64,000 nt of DNA from Streptomyces griseoviridis (GTDB taxonomy: Bacteria > Actinomycetota > Actinomycetes > Streptomycetales > Streptomycetaceae): NCBI RefSeq assembly GCF_005222485.1, contig NZ_CP029078.1:4801501-4865500 (forward strand), in the 5' to 3' direction. A program made the position numbers and the translations under genes. Shown here one piece after another: positions 49,451 through 57,957 of this stretch. The notes under the pieces were generated by a model. The model was not told the DNA's origin and made no database searches. It saw nothing but the letters and a program-made list of their open reading frames with translations. How positions within the stretch are numbered: the stretch's first letter is position 1; the number at the start of each line of letters is the position of its first letter.

Positions 49451-49975
49451 ATGGATTCCATGAGCGCATCAGACGGGGTCGCACCGGAGCCGGCGCCCGA
49501 GCGGGACCGTGCGGCCGTCTCGAAGTTCGTGGAGTCGTTCGCGGCGCAGCTGGTCGAGGCCGGGATGCCGCGCATGCCGGCGCGGGTCTTCGCCGCGCTG
49601 CTCTCCGCGGACGCGGGCTCGCTCACCTCCGCCGAGCTGGGCGAACAGCTGCGGATCAGCCCCGCCGCCGTCTCCGGCGCGGTGCGCTACCTGGCCCAGG
49701 CGCACATGGTGTCCAGGGAGCGCGAGCCCGGTTCGCGCCGCGAGCGCTACCGGGTGCGGGGCGACCAGTGGTACGAGGCCCTGACCAGCCGCGAGCCGAT
49801 CATCAACCGGTGGGCGGTGGCCCTGCGCGAGGGCGTCAGCAGCCTCGGCCCCGAGACCCCGGCGGGGCGCCGGATGGCCGAGACGCTGGCGTTCTTCGAG
49901 TTCATCGAGGGCGAGGTCGCGCAGATGATGGAACGGTGGCGGGTGCACCGGGAGCGGACGTTCGGCACGCGGTAG
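49451..49975 (+). CDS. GbsR/MarR-family regulator
   Basis: Winged-helix regulator of 174 residues. It has SKFVESFAAQLVEAGMPRMP, ARVFAALLSADAGSLTSAEL and the DNA-binding LRISPAAVSGAVRYLAQAHM followed by wing residues SREREPGSRRERYRV. These match GbsR-type MarR proteins that control adjacent efflux ABC genes. ATG 49451 or 49460. The divergent layout and palindrome suggest a drug-responsive repressor of 48432-49385 and its permease; the inducer is unknown. Confidence 0.9.
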   Translation: MDSMSASDGVAPEPAPERDRAAVSKFVESFAAQLVEAGMPRMPARVFAALLSADAGSLTSAELGEQLRISPAAVSGAVRYLAQAHMVSREREPGSRRERYRVRGDQWYEALTSREPIINRWAVALREGVSSLGPETPAGRRMAETLAFFEFIEGEVAQMMERWRVHRERTFGTR

Positions 49976-50093
49976 CGCGCCGCGCGGAGACCGGCCCGCC
50001 CGGCCGCCGCCGCGCCTCCCGATGCCCCCGGGCGGCCCGGCCGTCCCCTGGACAGCCCCGCCCTCCCCGGGCCGGTCACCGGCGTCCCCGTGG

Positions 50094-50930
50094 TCACTCC
50101 TGTTGCGGGACCGTCAGTCCCCAGGCCCCCGCCCACACCGTCCACGTCCGTCTGCGGACCGGGCCCGACACCGCCGCGTCCGCCCGGTAGTGGAAGTCCG
50201 CGCCGGAGACCGAGACCGTGCGGCCGGTCGTCAGCAGCGGTGCCGCCGCCGCGCCCACCGAGGCCGGGTGCACCTCGACGGTCGCCGTGCCCGACCGGCC
50301 AGGCACCACCCGTACCGCCTCCACCGGCTGGTCGAGGTCGACGAGGGTGACGCCGTCGACCTCCACCCGCAGCCGGGCGGGACCGCCGGTGACGGCCGCC
50401 CTGGCGGGCCGGGACGGCGCCAGCGTGCGGACCAGCGTCTGGCAGGTGCGCAGCCACGGGTGGGCGGCCGGGTCCAGGCTCCGTTCCTGCGGCGCGTCCG
50501 GCTCCGCCGGCGGTATCCGCAGCGCGCCCAGGACGACGCCGTCGCTCTCGTCCACGAGCAGGTCGAGCCGCCGTTCCACCCCGTCGAGCACCGCCCGAGC
50601 CGCCGCCACCGTGCCGGTGGGGACCCCCAGCGAACCGGCCACCGACAGCAGGCCACCCACCGGGACCACGGACAGCACACATTCGGCCAGCTCCCGCCGC
50701 CGGTGCAGCAGCGACACGGTGCGGACCAGCGCCCGGTCGTCGCCGATCAGGACGGGCCGCCTCGACCCCCGCCTGGCCAGCGCCCGCGCGAATTCCTCGG
50801 GGTCGGCCGGCAGGCACACCTTCGTCGTCGCACCCGCGCTGAGCACGTCTTTCGCGATCCGTACGGACTCGCCCTCGGTCCTCCGGGCGACCGGGTCGAT
50901 GACCACAAGGAGCTGGTCGGAAGTCGCCAC
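50094..50930 (-). CDS. Diacylglycerol kinase-like protein with degenerate catalytic loop
   Basis: Protein of 278 residues with the overall plan of the DagK/sphingosine kinase family: N-terminal LLVVIDPVARRTEGESVRIA, then a nucleotide-loop equivalent, and a C-terminal beta domain (LRVEVDGVTLVDLDQPVEAV and the like). The usual GGDGT is absent; the corresponding text is LIGDDRALVRTVSLLHRR, and the normal GTGNDFAR reads SVAGSLGVPTG. It may therefore bind lipid or nucleotide without kinase activity. GTG 50930 is the best start. It is divergent from purA. Confidence 0.68.
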   Translation of the reverse strand: MATSDQLLVVIDPVARRTEGESVRIAKDVLSAGATTKVCLPADPEEFARALARRGSRRPVLIGDDRALVRTVSLLHRRRELAECVLSVVPVGGLLSVAGSLGVPTGTVAAARAVLDGVERRLDLLVDESDGVVLGALRIPPAEPDAPQERSLDPAAHPWLRTCQTLVRTLAPSRPARAAVTGGPARLRVEVDGVTLVDLDQPVEAVRVVPGRSGTATVEVHPASVGAAAAPLLTTGRTVSVSGADFHYRADAAVSGPVRRRTWTVWAGAWGLTVPQQE

Positions 50931-50955
50931 CTCGGTCCTGCCTCGCTTCCTCGGG

Positions 50956-51000
50956 TAGCATCTTTGTGCAAGAGCCCCTTGCGCTATTGCGCCAGGGGCT
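50956..51000 (+). promoter_or_regulatory. purA promoter and leader hairpin
   Basis: A candidate -10 TAGCAT (50956-50961) would start RNA near 50968, giving a leader of about 158 nt. The hairpin AGCCCCT-T-GCGC-TATT-GCGC-C-AGGGGCT (50973-51000) lies just after it and could be a stabiliser or attenuator. No known riboswitch is recognised. Confidence 0.5.
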
Positions 51001-51125
51001 TCGTCTATTCCGGGGCATCCGGTCCGAAGGTATGCGGCCAACGACGGTCGCGGCGCACATGGCGGTGGACCCTCCGTGTCCGCCCCTGACCTTGGACATG
51101 CCCCGCCCGGAAGGGGTGTACGCGC

Positions 51126-52409
51126 GTGCCCGCACTTGTGCTGCTCGGTGCTCAGTGGGGTGACGAAGGCAAGGGGAAGGCGACGGACCTGCTTGGCGGT
51201 TCCGTCGACTACGTGGTCCGTTACCAGGGTGGTAACAACGCAGGCCACACGGTGGTCGTGGGCGATCAGAAGTACGCCCTGCACCTGCTCCCCTCCGGAA
51301 TCCTCTCGCCCGGATGTACTCCTGTCATCGGCAACGGCGTCGTCGTCGACCCGTCGGTCCTGCTCTCCGAGCTGAGCGGTCTGAACGAGCGTGGCGTCGA
51401 CACGTCCAAGCTCCTGCTCAGCGGTAACGCGCACATCATCACGCCGTACAACGTCACCGTGGACAAGGTGACGGAACGCTTCCTCGGAAAGCGGAAGATC
51501 GGCACCACCGGGCGCGGTATCGGACCGACCTACGCGGACAAGATCAACCGCGTCGGCATCCGGGTGCAGGACCTCTACGACGAGTCGATCCTCACCCAGA
51601 AGGTCGAAGCGGCCCTGGACGTGAAGAACCAGGTCCTCACCAAGCTCTACAACCGGCGCGCCATCGCCGTGGACCAGGTCGTCGAGGAGCTGCTCGGCTA
51701 CGCGGACAAGCTCGCGCCGTTCGTCGCCGACACCGTCCTGGTGATCAACAAGGCGCTGGAGAACGACCAGGTCGTCCTCTTCGAGGGCGGCCAGGGCACG
51801 CTCCTCGACATCGACCACGGCACGTACCCCTTCGTCACGTCCAGCAACCCGACGGCCGGCGGCGCCTGCACCGGCGCGGGCGTGGGCCCGACGAAGATCA
51901 GCCGGGTCATCGGCATCCTCAAGGCGTACACGACCCGCGTCGGCGCGGGCCCGTTCCCGACGGAGCTGTTCGACGCCGACGGCGAGGCGCTGCGGCGGAT
52001 CGGCGGCGAGCGGGGTGTCACCACCGGCCGCGACCGGCGCTGCGGCTGGTTCGACGCGGTCATCGCCCGCTACGCGACCCGCGTCAACGGCCTGACCGAC
52101 TTCTTCCTCACCAAGCTCGACGTGCTCACCGGCTGGGAGGAGATCCCGGTCTGCGTGGCGTACGAGATCGACGGCAAGCGCGTCGAGGAACTCCCGTACT
52201 CGCAGAGCGACTTCCACCACGCGAAGCCGATCTACGAGACGCTGCCCGGCTGGTCCGAGGACATCACCAAGGCGAAGTCCTTCTCCGACCTGCCGAAGAA
52301 CGCACGGGACTACGTGAAGGCGCTGGAGGAGATGTCGGGCGCCCCGATCTCCGCGATCGGCGTGGGACCGGGCCGCGACGAGACGATCCAGATCAACTCG
52401 TTCCTGTAG
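51126..52409 (+). CDS. purA: Adenylosuccinate synthetase
   Basis: GTP-dependent enzyme of 427 residues that joins IMP and aspartate in the first step toward AMP. The N-terminal [14 protein letters not shown] carries catalytic D13 and a G-loop; [10 protein letters not shown] holds the catalytic His; and the GTP base motif [15 protein letters not shown] and [11 protein letters not shown] are near the end. All landmarks are normal. GTG 51126 starts the usual [16 protein letters not shown] long leader with a hairpin precedes it, suggesting some control by purine supply. Confidence 0.98.
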   Translation: MPALVLLGAQWGDEGKGKATDLLGGSVDYVVRYQGGNNAGHTVVVGDQKYALHLLPSGILSPGCTPVIGNGVVVDPSVLLSELSGLNERGVDTSKLLLSGNAHIITPYNVTVDKVTERFLGKRKIGTTGRGIGPTYADKINRVGIRVQDLYDESILTQKVEAALDVKNQVLTKLYNRRAIAVDQVVEELLGYADKLAPFVADTVLVINKALENDQVVLFEGGQGTLLDIDHGTYPFVTSSNPTAGGACTGAGVGPTKISRVIGILKAYTTRVGAGPFPTELFDADGEALRRIGGERGVTTGRDRRCGWFDAVIARYATRVNGLTDFFLTKLDVLTGWEEIPVCVAYEIDGKRVEELPYSQSDFHHAKPIYETLPGWSEDITKAKSFSDLPKNARDYVKALEEMSGAPISAIGVGPGRDETIQINSFL

Positions 52410-52426
52410 ACGGGCCGTTCGCGGAC

Positions 52427-52463
52427 AGCGCCCCCGGTACGGCTTCGGCCGGCCGGGGGCGCT
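52427..52463 (+). terminator. Terminator between purA and the glycosyltransferase-like gene
   Basis: AGCGCCCCCGG pairs with CCGGGGGCGCT around a 15-nt loop, at the convergent ends of the two genes. Confidence 0.82.
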
Positions 52464-52487
52464 GCCGCGTCCGCGGCCGGGTCCGCG

Positions 52488-54323
52488 TCAACGGCCCCTG
52501 CGGGCGGCCCACTTCACCACTTCGGCCGCCGCGTCACGCGCGCCGCCGTGGCCGAAGCGGTCGGTCAGGGCGCGGGCCAGGCCCGGGACGGTGCCGTCGA
52601 GGGCGGCCGACGCCGTCGTGACCAGGCCGGTCAGCAGGTCCCGCAGCCGGCGGTCGTCGCCGGTCTCCCGGACGGCCGCCGCGAGGCCCGCCATCGCCAC
52701 CGCCTCCGGTGCCCGGTAGTCGACGGCGTGCCCGAGGCCGGCCCAGTCCATCCGGGCGTCGCAGCAGCCGTGGGCGTGCAGCAGCCCGGACTGGAGGCCC
52801 TGGGTGTTGTTGGCGGGCGGCAGCCACACCGTGGGGACGCCGGTCGCCGCCGCGTCGTACACGTTGCCGAGGCCCGGGGTCATGAAGGCGTACGCGGCCT
52901 CGCTCATCAGCCGCAGCACCTCGGCACGGCGGTAGGTGCCGACGGTCGTGCCTGGCCCGCACTCCGTCGGCCCGGTCGGCTCGCGCGCGGGTCCGGCCAG
53001 CTCGCCCGCGGTGAGCCTGCTCGCCGCCACGGTCACCCGCAGCCCGGCGGGGGTCCCGGCCCGCACCGCCGCGACCATCAGGCGGGCGTACGCGGCGGTC
53101 TCACGCGGGTGCCAGAACGGATTGTGCAGCCCGGCGAGGTTGACGAGGACGTGCCCGCCGCCGCCCCGCCAGGGCGGGCCGGGGGCGATCAGGGGCGCCA
53201 CGACGACCGCGCGTCCGGTCGACGGTGTCTCCAGCGCGACCCGTTCGCGGACACCGAAGAAGTCCTGCGCGAGGTAGAGCACCGACGGGTCCCGGACGAC
53301 GGCGGGGAGGTCGGGCCAGTACCAGGTCAGCGCGTCGTAGACGGCCACCCGCAGCCCGGCCCTGCGGGCGAGCGCGGCCATCGGGAAGTCCATGGCGGTG
53401 AGCAACAGGTCGTAGTCCTCGCCCAGTTGGCGCAGCCGGTCGAGCCGGGCGGGTTCCGGGAGCCCGGTGATGTCGTGGACGGCCGTGTACGGCGGGCGGC
53501 GCTGGAGGTCGAGGGTGTGCCCGGCGCCGATGTACGCTAACCGGTCGCAGTGCGGGGCGAGTTCGTCGGCGAGGACCGCTGCCGCGGCGGCGGGCCCGAA
53601 CCCGAACGGCTGCGCGTTGACCAGGACCCGGGGCCCGACACCACCCCCGCCGACGGCTCCGCCGCCCGACCGCCCACCGGCGCGGGTACCCGAGGTCCCC
53701 CCGGCCGCCCCACCGCCCGCACCTTCGCCACGGTTCCGTTCCGTCCCCGGGCCGGTGCCGGCACCTTCGCCACCGCTCTGTCCCGCCCCCGGACCGGTGC
53801 CGGCACCTTCGCCACCGCTCTGTCCCGCCCCCGGACCGGTGCCGGCACCTTCGCCGCCGTCCCGTCCCGCCCCCGGACCGGTGCCCGTACCTTCGCCGCC
53901 GTCCCGTCCCGCCCCCGGACCGGTGCCCGTACCTTCGCCGCCGCCCTGTTCCGCCAGCGGACCGGTGCCCGTACCTTCGCCGCCGCCCTGTTCCGCCAGC
54001 GGACCGGTGCCCGTACCTTCGCCGCCGCCCTGTTCCGCCAGCGGACCGGTGCCCGCGCCTTCGCCGCCGTTCCGTTCCGCCCCCGGACCGCCGCCCGCAC
54101 CCCCGCCGTTCCGTTCCGTCAGCGGGCCGGTGCCCGCACCTTCGCCACCGCTCTGTCCCGCCCCCGGACCGGTGCCCGCACCTCCGCCGCCGCTCCGTTC
54201 CGCCGTCGGACCGCCGCCCGCGCCTTCGCCGCCGCTCCGTTCCGCCCCCGCCCCGCCGCCCGCACCCCCGCCACCGCTCCGTCCCGCCCCCGTCCCGGTC
54301 CGCGCTTGCGCGTCCCCGTTCAT
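52488..54323 (-). CDS. Glycosyltransferase-like protein with 14-residue repeat expansion and TTA codon
   Basis: Protein of 611 residues. After a 14-residue start, about 180 residues form an array of 14-residue units of the RSGGEGAGTGPGAG type (thirteen full units, then a degenerate one). The C-terminal 370 residues (VGPRVLVNAQPFGFGPAAAA, then RLAYIGAGHTLDLQRRPPYT, FMTPGLGNVYDAAATGVPTV) resemble GT-B glycosyltransferases such as the MurG/UGT type; WLPPANNTQGLQSG sits at the nucleotide-sugar loop. One codon is TTA (53538-53540, in RLAYIG). ATG 54323 has GGGGGAGG upstream; a longer start at 54431 is possible. The substrate is unknown. Confidence 0.68.
   Translation of the reverse strand: MNGDAQARTGTGAGRSGGGGAGGGAGAERSGGEGAGGGPTAERSGGGGAGTGPGAGQSGGEGAGTGPLTERNGGGAGGGPGAERNGGEGAGTGPLAEQGGGEGTGTGPLAEQGGGEGTGTGPLAEQGGGEGTGTGPGAGRDGGEGTGTGPGAGRDGGEGAGTGPGAGQSGGEGAGTGPGAGQSGGEGAGTGPGTERNRGEGAGGGAAGGTSGTRAGGRSGGGAVGGGGVGPRVLVNAQPFGFGPAAAAAVLADELAPHCDRLAYIGAGHTLDLQRRPPYTAVHDITGLPEPARLDRLRQLGEDYDLLLTAMDFPMAALARRAGLRVAVYDALTWYWPDLPAVVRDPSVLYLAQDFFGVRERVALETPSTGRAVVVAPLIAPGPPWRGGGGHVLVNLAGLHNPFWHPRETAAYARLMVAAVRAGTPAGLRVTVAASRLTAGELAGPAREPTGPTECGPGTTVGTYRRAEVLRLMSEAAYAFMTPGLGNVYDAAATGVPTVWLPPANNTQGLQSGLLHAHGCCDARMDWAGLGHAVDYRAPEAVAMAGLAAAVRETGDDRRLRDLLTGLVTTASAALDGTVPGLARALTDRFGHGGARDAAAEVVKWAARRGR
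53739..54281 (-). repeat. 42-bp in-frame minisatellite in the glycosyltransferase gene
   Basis: Thirteen tandem units of 42 bp (one is 39 bp) encode Gly/Glu/Ala/Thr-rich 14-residue repeats. The second-position variants (PLAEQ, PGAGR, PGAGQ) are shared by neighbouring units, a sign of recent expansion. Confidence 0.92.
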
Positions 54324-54519
54324 GGCGCCTCCCCCTTCTTCCCTTCCGGCCCTTCCGGCCCTCTTCACCCTGCCGTTCCGGGGCCGCCCCGCACGTCCCC
54401 GTCCGCTCCGTCCGGCTTGTGTATCGGTCATATCGCCCCGGCGCCGGCCTCCGGTCGGTACGCTGGGTCGCGACCTCGTGACGTTACGTCGTCGCTTCTC
54501 GTCACGACGGGGGAGCGTC

Positions 54520-55353
54520 ATGAATTCACCCGCGAGTGCCACCGTCACCGGACGGCTGCCCGTGCCCGGTGCGACCCTTCACCACGAGGTCCACGGCTGC
54601 GCCGGGCCGCCCCTCCTCCTGCTGGCCGGGGGCAACTCCGACGCCGCCGTCTTCGCGGGCCTCGCCGCCCGGCTCGCCACCGACCACCGGGTGATCTCCT
54701 ACGATCCGCGCGGCAACTCCCGCAGCACCCTCGACGGTCCGCCCGTCGACCAGCGCGTCGAGGAGCACGCCGACGACATCCGGCTGCTGCTCGACCACCT
54801 GGTCCCGGCGGGCGAGCCGGTGCGGGTGTTCGCGAGCTGCTCGGGCGGCCTGGCCGCGCTGCACTTCGCGGGCCTGCACCCGGAGCGGGTCGAGGCGCTC
54901 GTCGTCCACGAACCGCCCGCGTTCCGGCTGCTCCCGGACGCCGACGAGCAACTGCGTCTCGTGGAGTCCGTCGAGGAGACCCGGCGCCGGGAGGGCACCG
55001 CGGCGGCCATGGCCGTCCTCGCCGCCCTGTTCGGCGGCCGGCCCGCGCCCCTGCTGCCCGAGGAGCGCGACAACACGGAGTTCTTCCTCGCGCACGTGCT
55101 GCGGCCGACCGCCCACCACCTGCCCGACCTCACCACGATCGCCGCCGTGGCCGCCCGGATCGCGGTGGCGGGCGGACGCGGGTCGAGGGAGCACACCGTG
55201 CACCGGCCCGCCCGCGCCCTCGCGGCCTATCTGGACCAGCAGTTGGTGGAGTTCCCGGGCGGCCATGTCGGGTACGTGAAGTGGCCGCGGGAGTTCGCCG
55301 AGGTGCTGCGCGTGACGCTGGGAGCGCTGCCGCGGGGCCGCCGGGAGAGCTGA
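54520..55353 (+). CDS. Alpha/beta hydrolase with Cys at the nucleophile position
   Basis: Protein of 277 residues of the alpha/beta hydrolase fold. It shows GPPLLLLAGGNSDAAVFAGL, SYDPRGNSRSTLDG, and the nucleophile elbow VFASCSGGLAALHFAG, where the usual Ser is replaced by C107. The His candidate is GGHVGYV near residue 249. Cys nucleophiles occur in dienelactone hydrolases, but this subfamily is more like haloperoxidases/lipases, so its activity is uncertain. ATG 54520 follows GGGAG. Upstream, TCGTGAC and GTCACGA form a spaced inverted repeat (about 54474-54510). Confidence 0.8.
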   Translation: MNSPASATVTGRLPVPGATLHHEVHGCAGPPLLLLAGGNSDAAVFAGLAARLATDHRVISYDPRGNSRSTLDGPPVDQRVEEHADDIRLLLDHLVPAGEPVRVFASCSGGLAALHFAGLHPERVEALVVHEPPAFRLLPDADEQLRLVESVEETRRREGTAAAMAVLAALFGGRPAPLLPEERDNTEFFLAHVLRPTAHHLPDLTTIAAVAARIAVAGGRGSREHTVHRPARALAAYLDQQLVEFPGGHVGYVKWPREFAEVLRVTLGALPRGRRES

Positions 55354-55436
55354 CGGGCCCCGCCGCGGACCCGCCGTCCGCCCGCTCCGGCGTTATCGTC
55401 GGATCAGGGGATCTGAACGGCGGGAGGCAGTCGTCG

Positions 55437-55688
55437 ATGGCACAGGACGAGGCCGTGATCGGCTGTACGGGGGAACTGCTCCTCGGCACGCGCGGATCCG
55501 AGGGTCCCGGTGAGATCCTCGTGCGGGTCAGAGGCGGCTCCGAGACCTTCCTCGCCTGGTCGGAGACGCCCCTGCCGACAGGCGCCACGGTCCTCGTGGT
55601 GGAGTCGCGCGGGCTCCGTGAGGTCGACGTCATCGAGTGGGTCGATCCGTTGGACGCGTTGGACGGCCTCGCCGTCGACGCAGGCTGA
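55437..55688 (+). CDS. Small NfeD-like OB-fold protein
   Basis: Cytoplasmic protein of 83 residues with predicted OB fold: VIGCTGELLLGTRGSEGPGE then ILVRVRGGSETFLAWSE and TVLVVESRGLREVDVIEW. This pattern matches the C-terminal OB domain of NfeD proteins, which bind flotillins; here it stands alone. It ends 10 nt before the flotillin gene, so both are in one operon. ATG 55437 lacks a strong ribosome-binding site, but the frame is otherwise supported by the operon layout. Confidence 0.75.
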   Translation: MAQDEAVIGCTGELLLGTRGSEGPGEILVRVRGGSETFLAWSETPLPTGATVLVVESRGLREVDVIEWVDPLDALDGLAVDAG

Positions 55689-55698
55689 GGAGAAGAAG

Positions 55699-56889
55699 AT
55701 GTTCGGTTATCGCGTTCCCGCTCCCGACCAGGCGATGCTGATCTCGGGAGGCAGGCGAGGGCTCGGCGGGGCGCCGTTCCGGGTGGTGACGGGGCACGGC
55801 AAGTTCGTTCTGCCCGTCTTCCGCAAGACCCGTTTCCTCACCCTGTCGATGTGCGAGGCGGAGGTCACCGAGACTTGTGTGACCCGGCAGGGCATCGCGC
55901 TGCACGTCCGCGCGGTGATCGCGTTCAAGGTCGGCAACGACACCGAGAGCATCATCAACGCCGGTCAGCGCTTCCTCTCCGACCAGGGCCAGATGTCCGT
56001 CCTGACCGGTCGCATCTTCGCAGGTCACCTGCGGTCGATCATCGGCTCGATGACCGTCGAGGAGATCGTCACCGAACGGCAGAAGCTGGCCGCCGAGGTC
56101 CTCGACACGTCGAAGGTCGAGATGGCGAAGATCGGCCTGATCGTCGACTCGCTCCAGATCCAGTCCATCGACGACGGCGAGGTCGGCTACATCGAGGCCA
56201 TGTCGGCCCCGCACAAGGCGGCCATCCAGCGCCAGGCCCAGATCGCGCAGGCGCAGGCCACCCAGGCGTCGGTGGAGGCGGAGCAGGTCGCGGCCCGCAA
56301 CCAGGCCGAGTACGCCCGGCAGACCGCCGTCGTGCGGGCCGAGTACTCGGCGCAGGTGGACCGCGCCGAGGCGCAGGCGGCCCAGGCGGGACCGCTGGCG
56401 CAGGCGCACGCCCAGCAGGAGGTGCTCGCCGCGCAGACCGAACTCGCCGAGCGCGCGGCCAAGCTCCGCCAGCAGCAGTTGGTGGGGGAGATCGTGAAGC
56501 CGGCCGAGGCGGAGGCCGAGCGGATCAGGGTGCTCGCCGTCGCGGAGGCCGAGCGGATGAGGATCCAGGCCGCGGCCGCCGCCTCCTACGACCGGGTGGC
56601 CCTCGACCGGATGCTCATCGACCAGCTCCCGCAGATCGTGAAGGAAGCGGCGGGCGGCCTCGCGGGCGCCAACGTCAACGTCCTGAACGGCGCGGACGGC
56701 CTCGGCGAGATCGCCGCGGGCCTGGTCGCCCAGGGCCTGACGATCCTGGACTCGGTCCGCCAGAACCTGGACGGCCGGCACCCGGGGAGCGACGGCGACC
56801 GTGACGGCGACGGCGGTGACCGTGACGGTGACGGCGGTGACCGCACGGACAACCGGGGCCTGGAACCCGGCCGCGAGGTGACCCCCTGA
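55699..56889 (+). CDS. Flotillin/SPFH-domain protein
   Basis: Membrane-associated scaffold protein of 396 residues. The first 180 residues form the SPFH domain (FRVVTGHGKFVLPVFRKTRF, then MTVEEIVTERQKLAAEV). Residues 180-320 are Ala/Gln/Glu-rich helix (RQAQIAQAQATQASVEAEQV, then LAAQTELAERAAKLRQQQ) typical of flotillin coiled coils. The C-terminus is an unusual Asp/Gly repeat (SDGDRDGDGGDRDGDGGDR). Flotillins organise membrane microdomains; the NfeD-like partner upstream supports this. There is no obvious N-terminal membrane hairpin, so membrane attachment may be peripheral. Confidence 0.88.
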   Translation: MFGYRVPAPDQAMLISGGRRGLGGAPFRVVTGHGKFVLPVFRKTRFLTLSMCEAEVTETCVTRQGIALHVRAVIAFKVGNDTESIINAGQRFLSDQGQMSVLTGRIFAGHLRSIIGSMTVEEIVTERQKLAAEVLDTSKVEMAKIGLIVDSLQIQSIDDGEVGYIEAMSAPHKAAIQRQAQIAQAQATQASVEAEQVAARNQAEYARQTAVVRAEYSAQVDRAEAQAAQAGPLAQAHAQQEVLAAQTELAERAAKLRQQQLVGEIVKPAEAEAERIRVLAVAEAERMRIQAAAAASYDRVALDRMLIDQLPQIVKEAAGGLAGANVNVLNGADGLGEIAAGLVAQGLTILDSVRQNLDGRHPGSDGDRDGDGGDRDGDGGDRTDNRGLEPGREVTP

Positions 56890-56908
56890 CCGGTCGTCCC
56901 GGCCGGGG

Positions 56909-57823
56909 CTACTTGGAGTCGATGCGGCCGACGGACCCCGTGGGGGCGGCCGCCAGGTCGGACCAGGCGCTCTCGTCGACACCCAGTGCCGTGCGCAGGA
57001 ACGCCGTGGTGGCGCGCCGCACCAGGTCGACCCGCTCGGGGCTCTCGTCGGTGGTCTCGGTCGACCGGTAGTCCTGGATGCCGCCGAGCGAGTGCTCGCC
57101 GCCGTGCAGGGTGACGAGGTGCCGGGCGCCGGGGCTGTGGTGGTAGACGTCGGTGAACCAGTCGGGGCCGCGGGTGGAGAGCAGTGACTGGTCCTGGTCG
57201 CCCGCGACGACGATCGAGGGCGTCGTGAGGCCGCTGAAGTCCGGGATCATGAACGCGAAGTGCTCCTGCGCGAAGGGGCTGAGGTCCCCGCGGGAGAGCC
57301 CCGTCGTGGCCAGCAGGACCCCGGCCTTCACGCGGGGGTCGGTGCGGTCCTCGCCGGGGAGCCCGTCCGCGCCGACGACGCGCGCCCCGAGGAGCATCCC
57401 GATCGACTGGCCGCCCCAGGAGTGCCCGGCGAGCGCGAGCCGGTCCGTGTCGACGCGGCCGGTCAGCCCGGGGACCGCGGCGACGAGGGTGTCCAGCTCG
57501 TCGATGACCCGCACGAGGTCGTCGACCCGGGTCCGCCAGATCGTCGGATAGCGGGGATCGTCGGGTGTCAGTCCGAGGGTCGTGGAGTCGAGGAACGTCG
57601 GCTGCACCACGACGAACCCGTGGGCGGTCCAGTGGTCGACCAACGGGTCGCCCGCGGTCATCGAACCACCGAAGCCATGGGCGAAGACGATGACGGGCAG
57701 GCCGGCGCCCGCCGACGGAGCCGTGACGCGCACCTGGAGGTCGTCGCCGCGGGCCGGGGCGGGGAGGATCACGGGCCGCACGCTCAGTACCTGAGCGGCG
57801 GGGGGAGCTGCGAGGGAAGACAT
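56909..57823 (-). CDS. Alpha/beta hydrolase, cutinase/lipase-like
   Basis: Hydrolase of 304 residues. It has VIVFAHGFGGSMTAGDPLVD, the nucleophile elbow ALAGHSWGGQSIGMLL with Ser near 138, an acidic loop SIVVAGDQDQSLLS and His in LHGGEHSLGG. The pattern is like Streptomyces chlorophyllase/PET-hydrolase-like lipases, although a signal peptide is absent (MSSLAAPPAAQVLSVRPVIL), so it is probably intracellular. ATG 57823 is preceded by AAGGA. It is divergent from a TetR regulator whose three operators lie between. Confidence 0.85.
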   Translation of the reverse strand: MSSLAAPPAAQVLSVRPVILPAPARGDDLQVRVTAPSAGAGLPVIVFAHGFGGSMTAGDPLVDHWTAHGFVVVQPTFLDSTTLGLTPDDPRYPTIWRTRVDDLVRVIDELDTLVAAVPGLTGRVDTDRLALAGHSWGGQSIGMLLGARVVGADGLPGEDRTDPRVKAGVLLATTGLSRGDLSPFAQEHFAFMIPDFSGLTTPSIVVAGDQDQSLLSTRGPDWFTDVYHHSPGARHLVTLHGGEHSLGGIQDYRSTETTDESPERVDLVRRATTAFLRTALGVDESAWSDLAAAPTGSVGRIDSK

Positions 57824-57860
57824 GGCTGTCCTTGGGGTCTCGGGCAAGGACGATCTGAAA

Positions 57861-57928
57861 CGGATCGCTGATCCGGAAGATACGGAACGGCGATCCGTTC
57901 CGCAAGTCGAAACGGATCAGCGTTCCGT
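57861..57928. promoter_or_regulatory. Three inverted repeats between the hydrolase and TetR genes
   Basis: CGGATC-GCT-GATCCG (57861-57875), GGAACGG-CGAT-CCGTTCC (57884-57901) and ACGGA-N7-TCCGT (57912-57928) share the core ACGGATC/GATCCGT. They span the region between the two divergent starts and probably bind the TetR protein. Confidence 0.7.
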
Positions 57929-57957
57929 GAGATGGGTGGGCGTGCGATGATGAGGCG

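Noticed and set aside
53467..54519. Proline-rich ORF on the plus strand over the 42-bp repeats
   Set aside because: It is the complement of the repeat array in the glycosyltransferase gene; the only supported part is the hydrolase starting at 54520.
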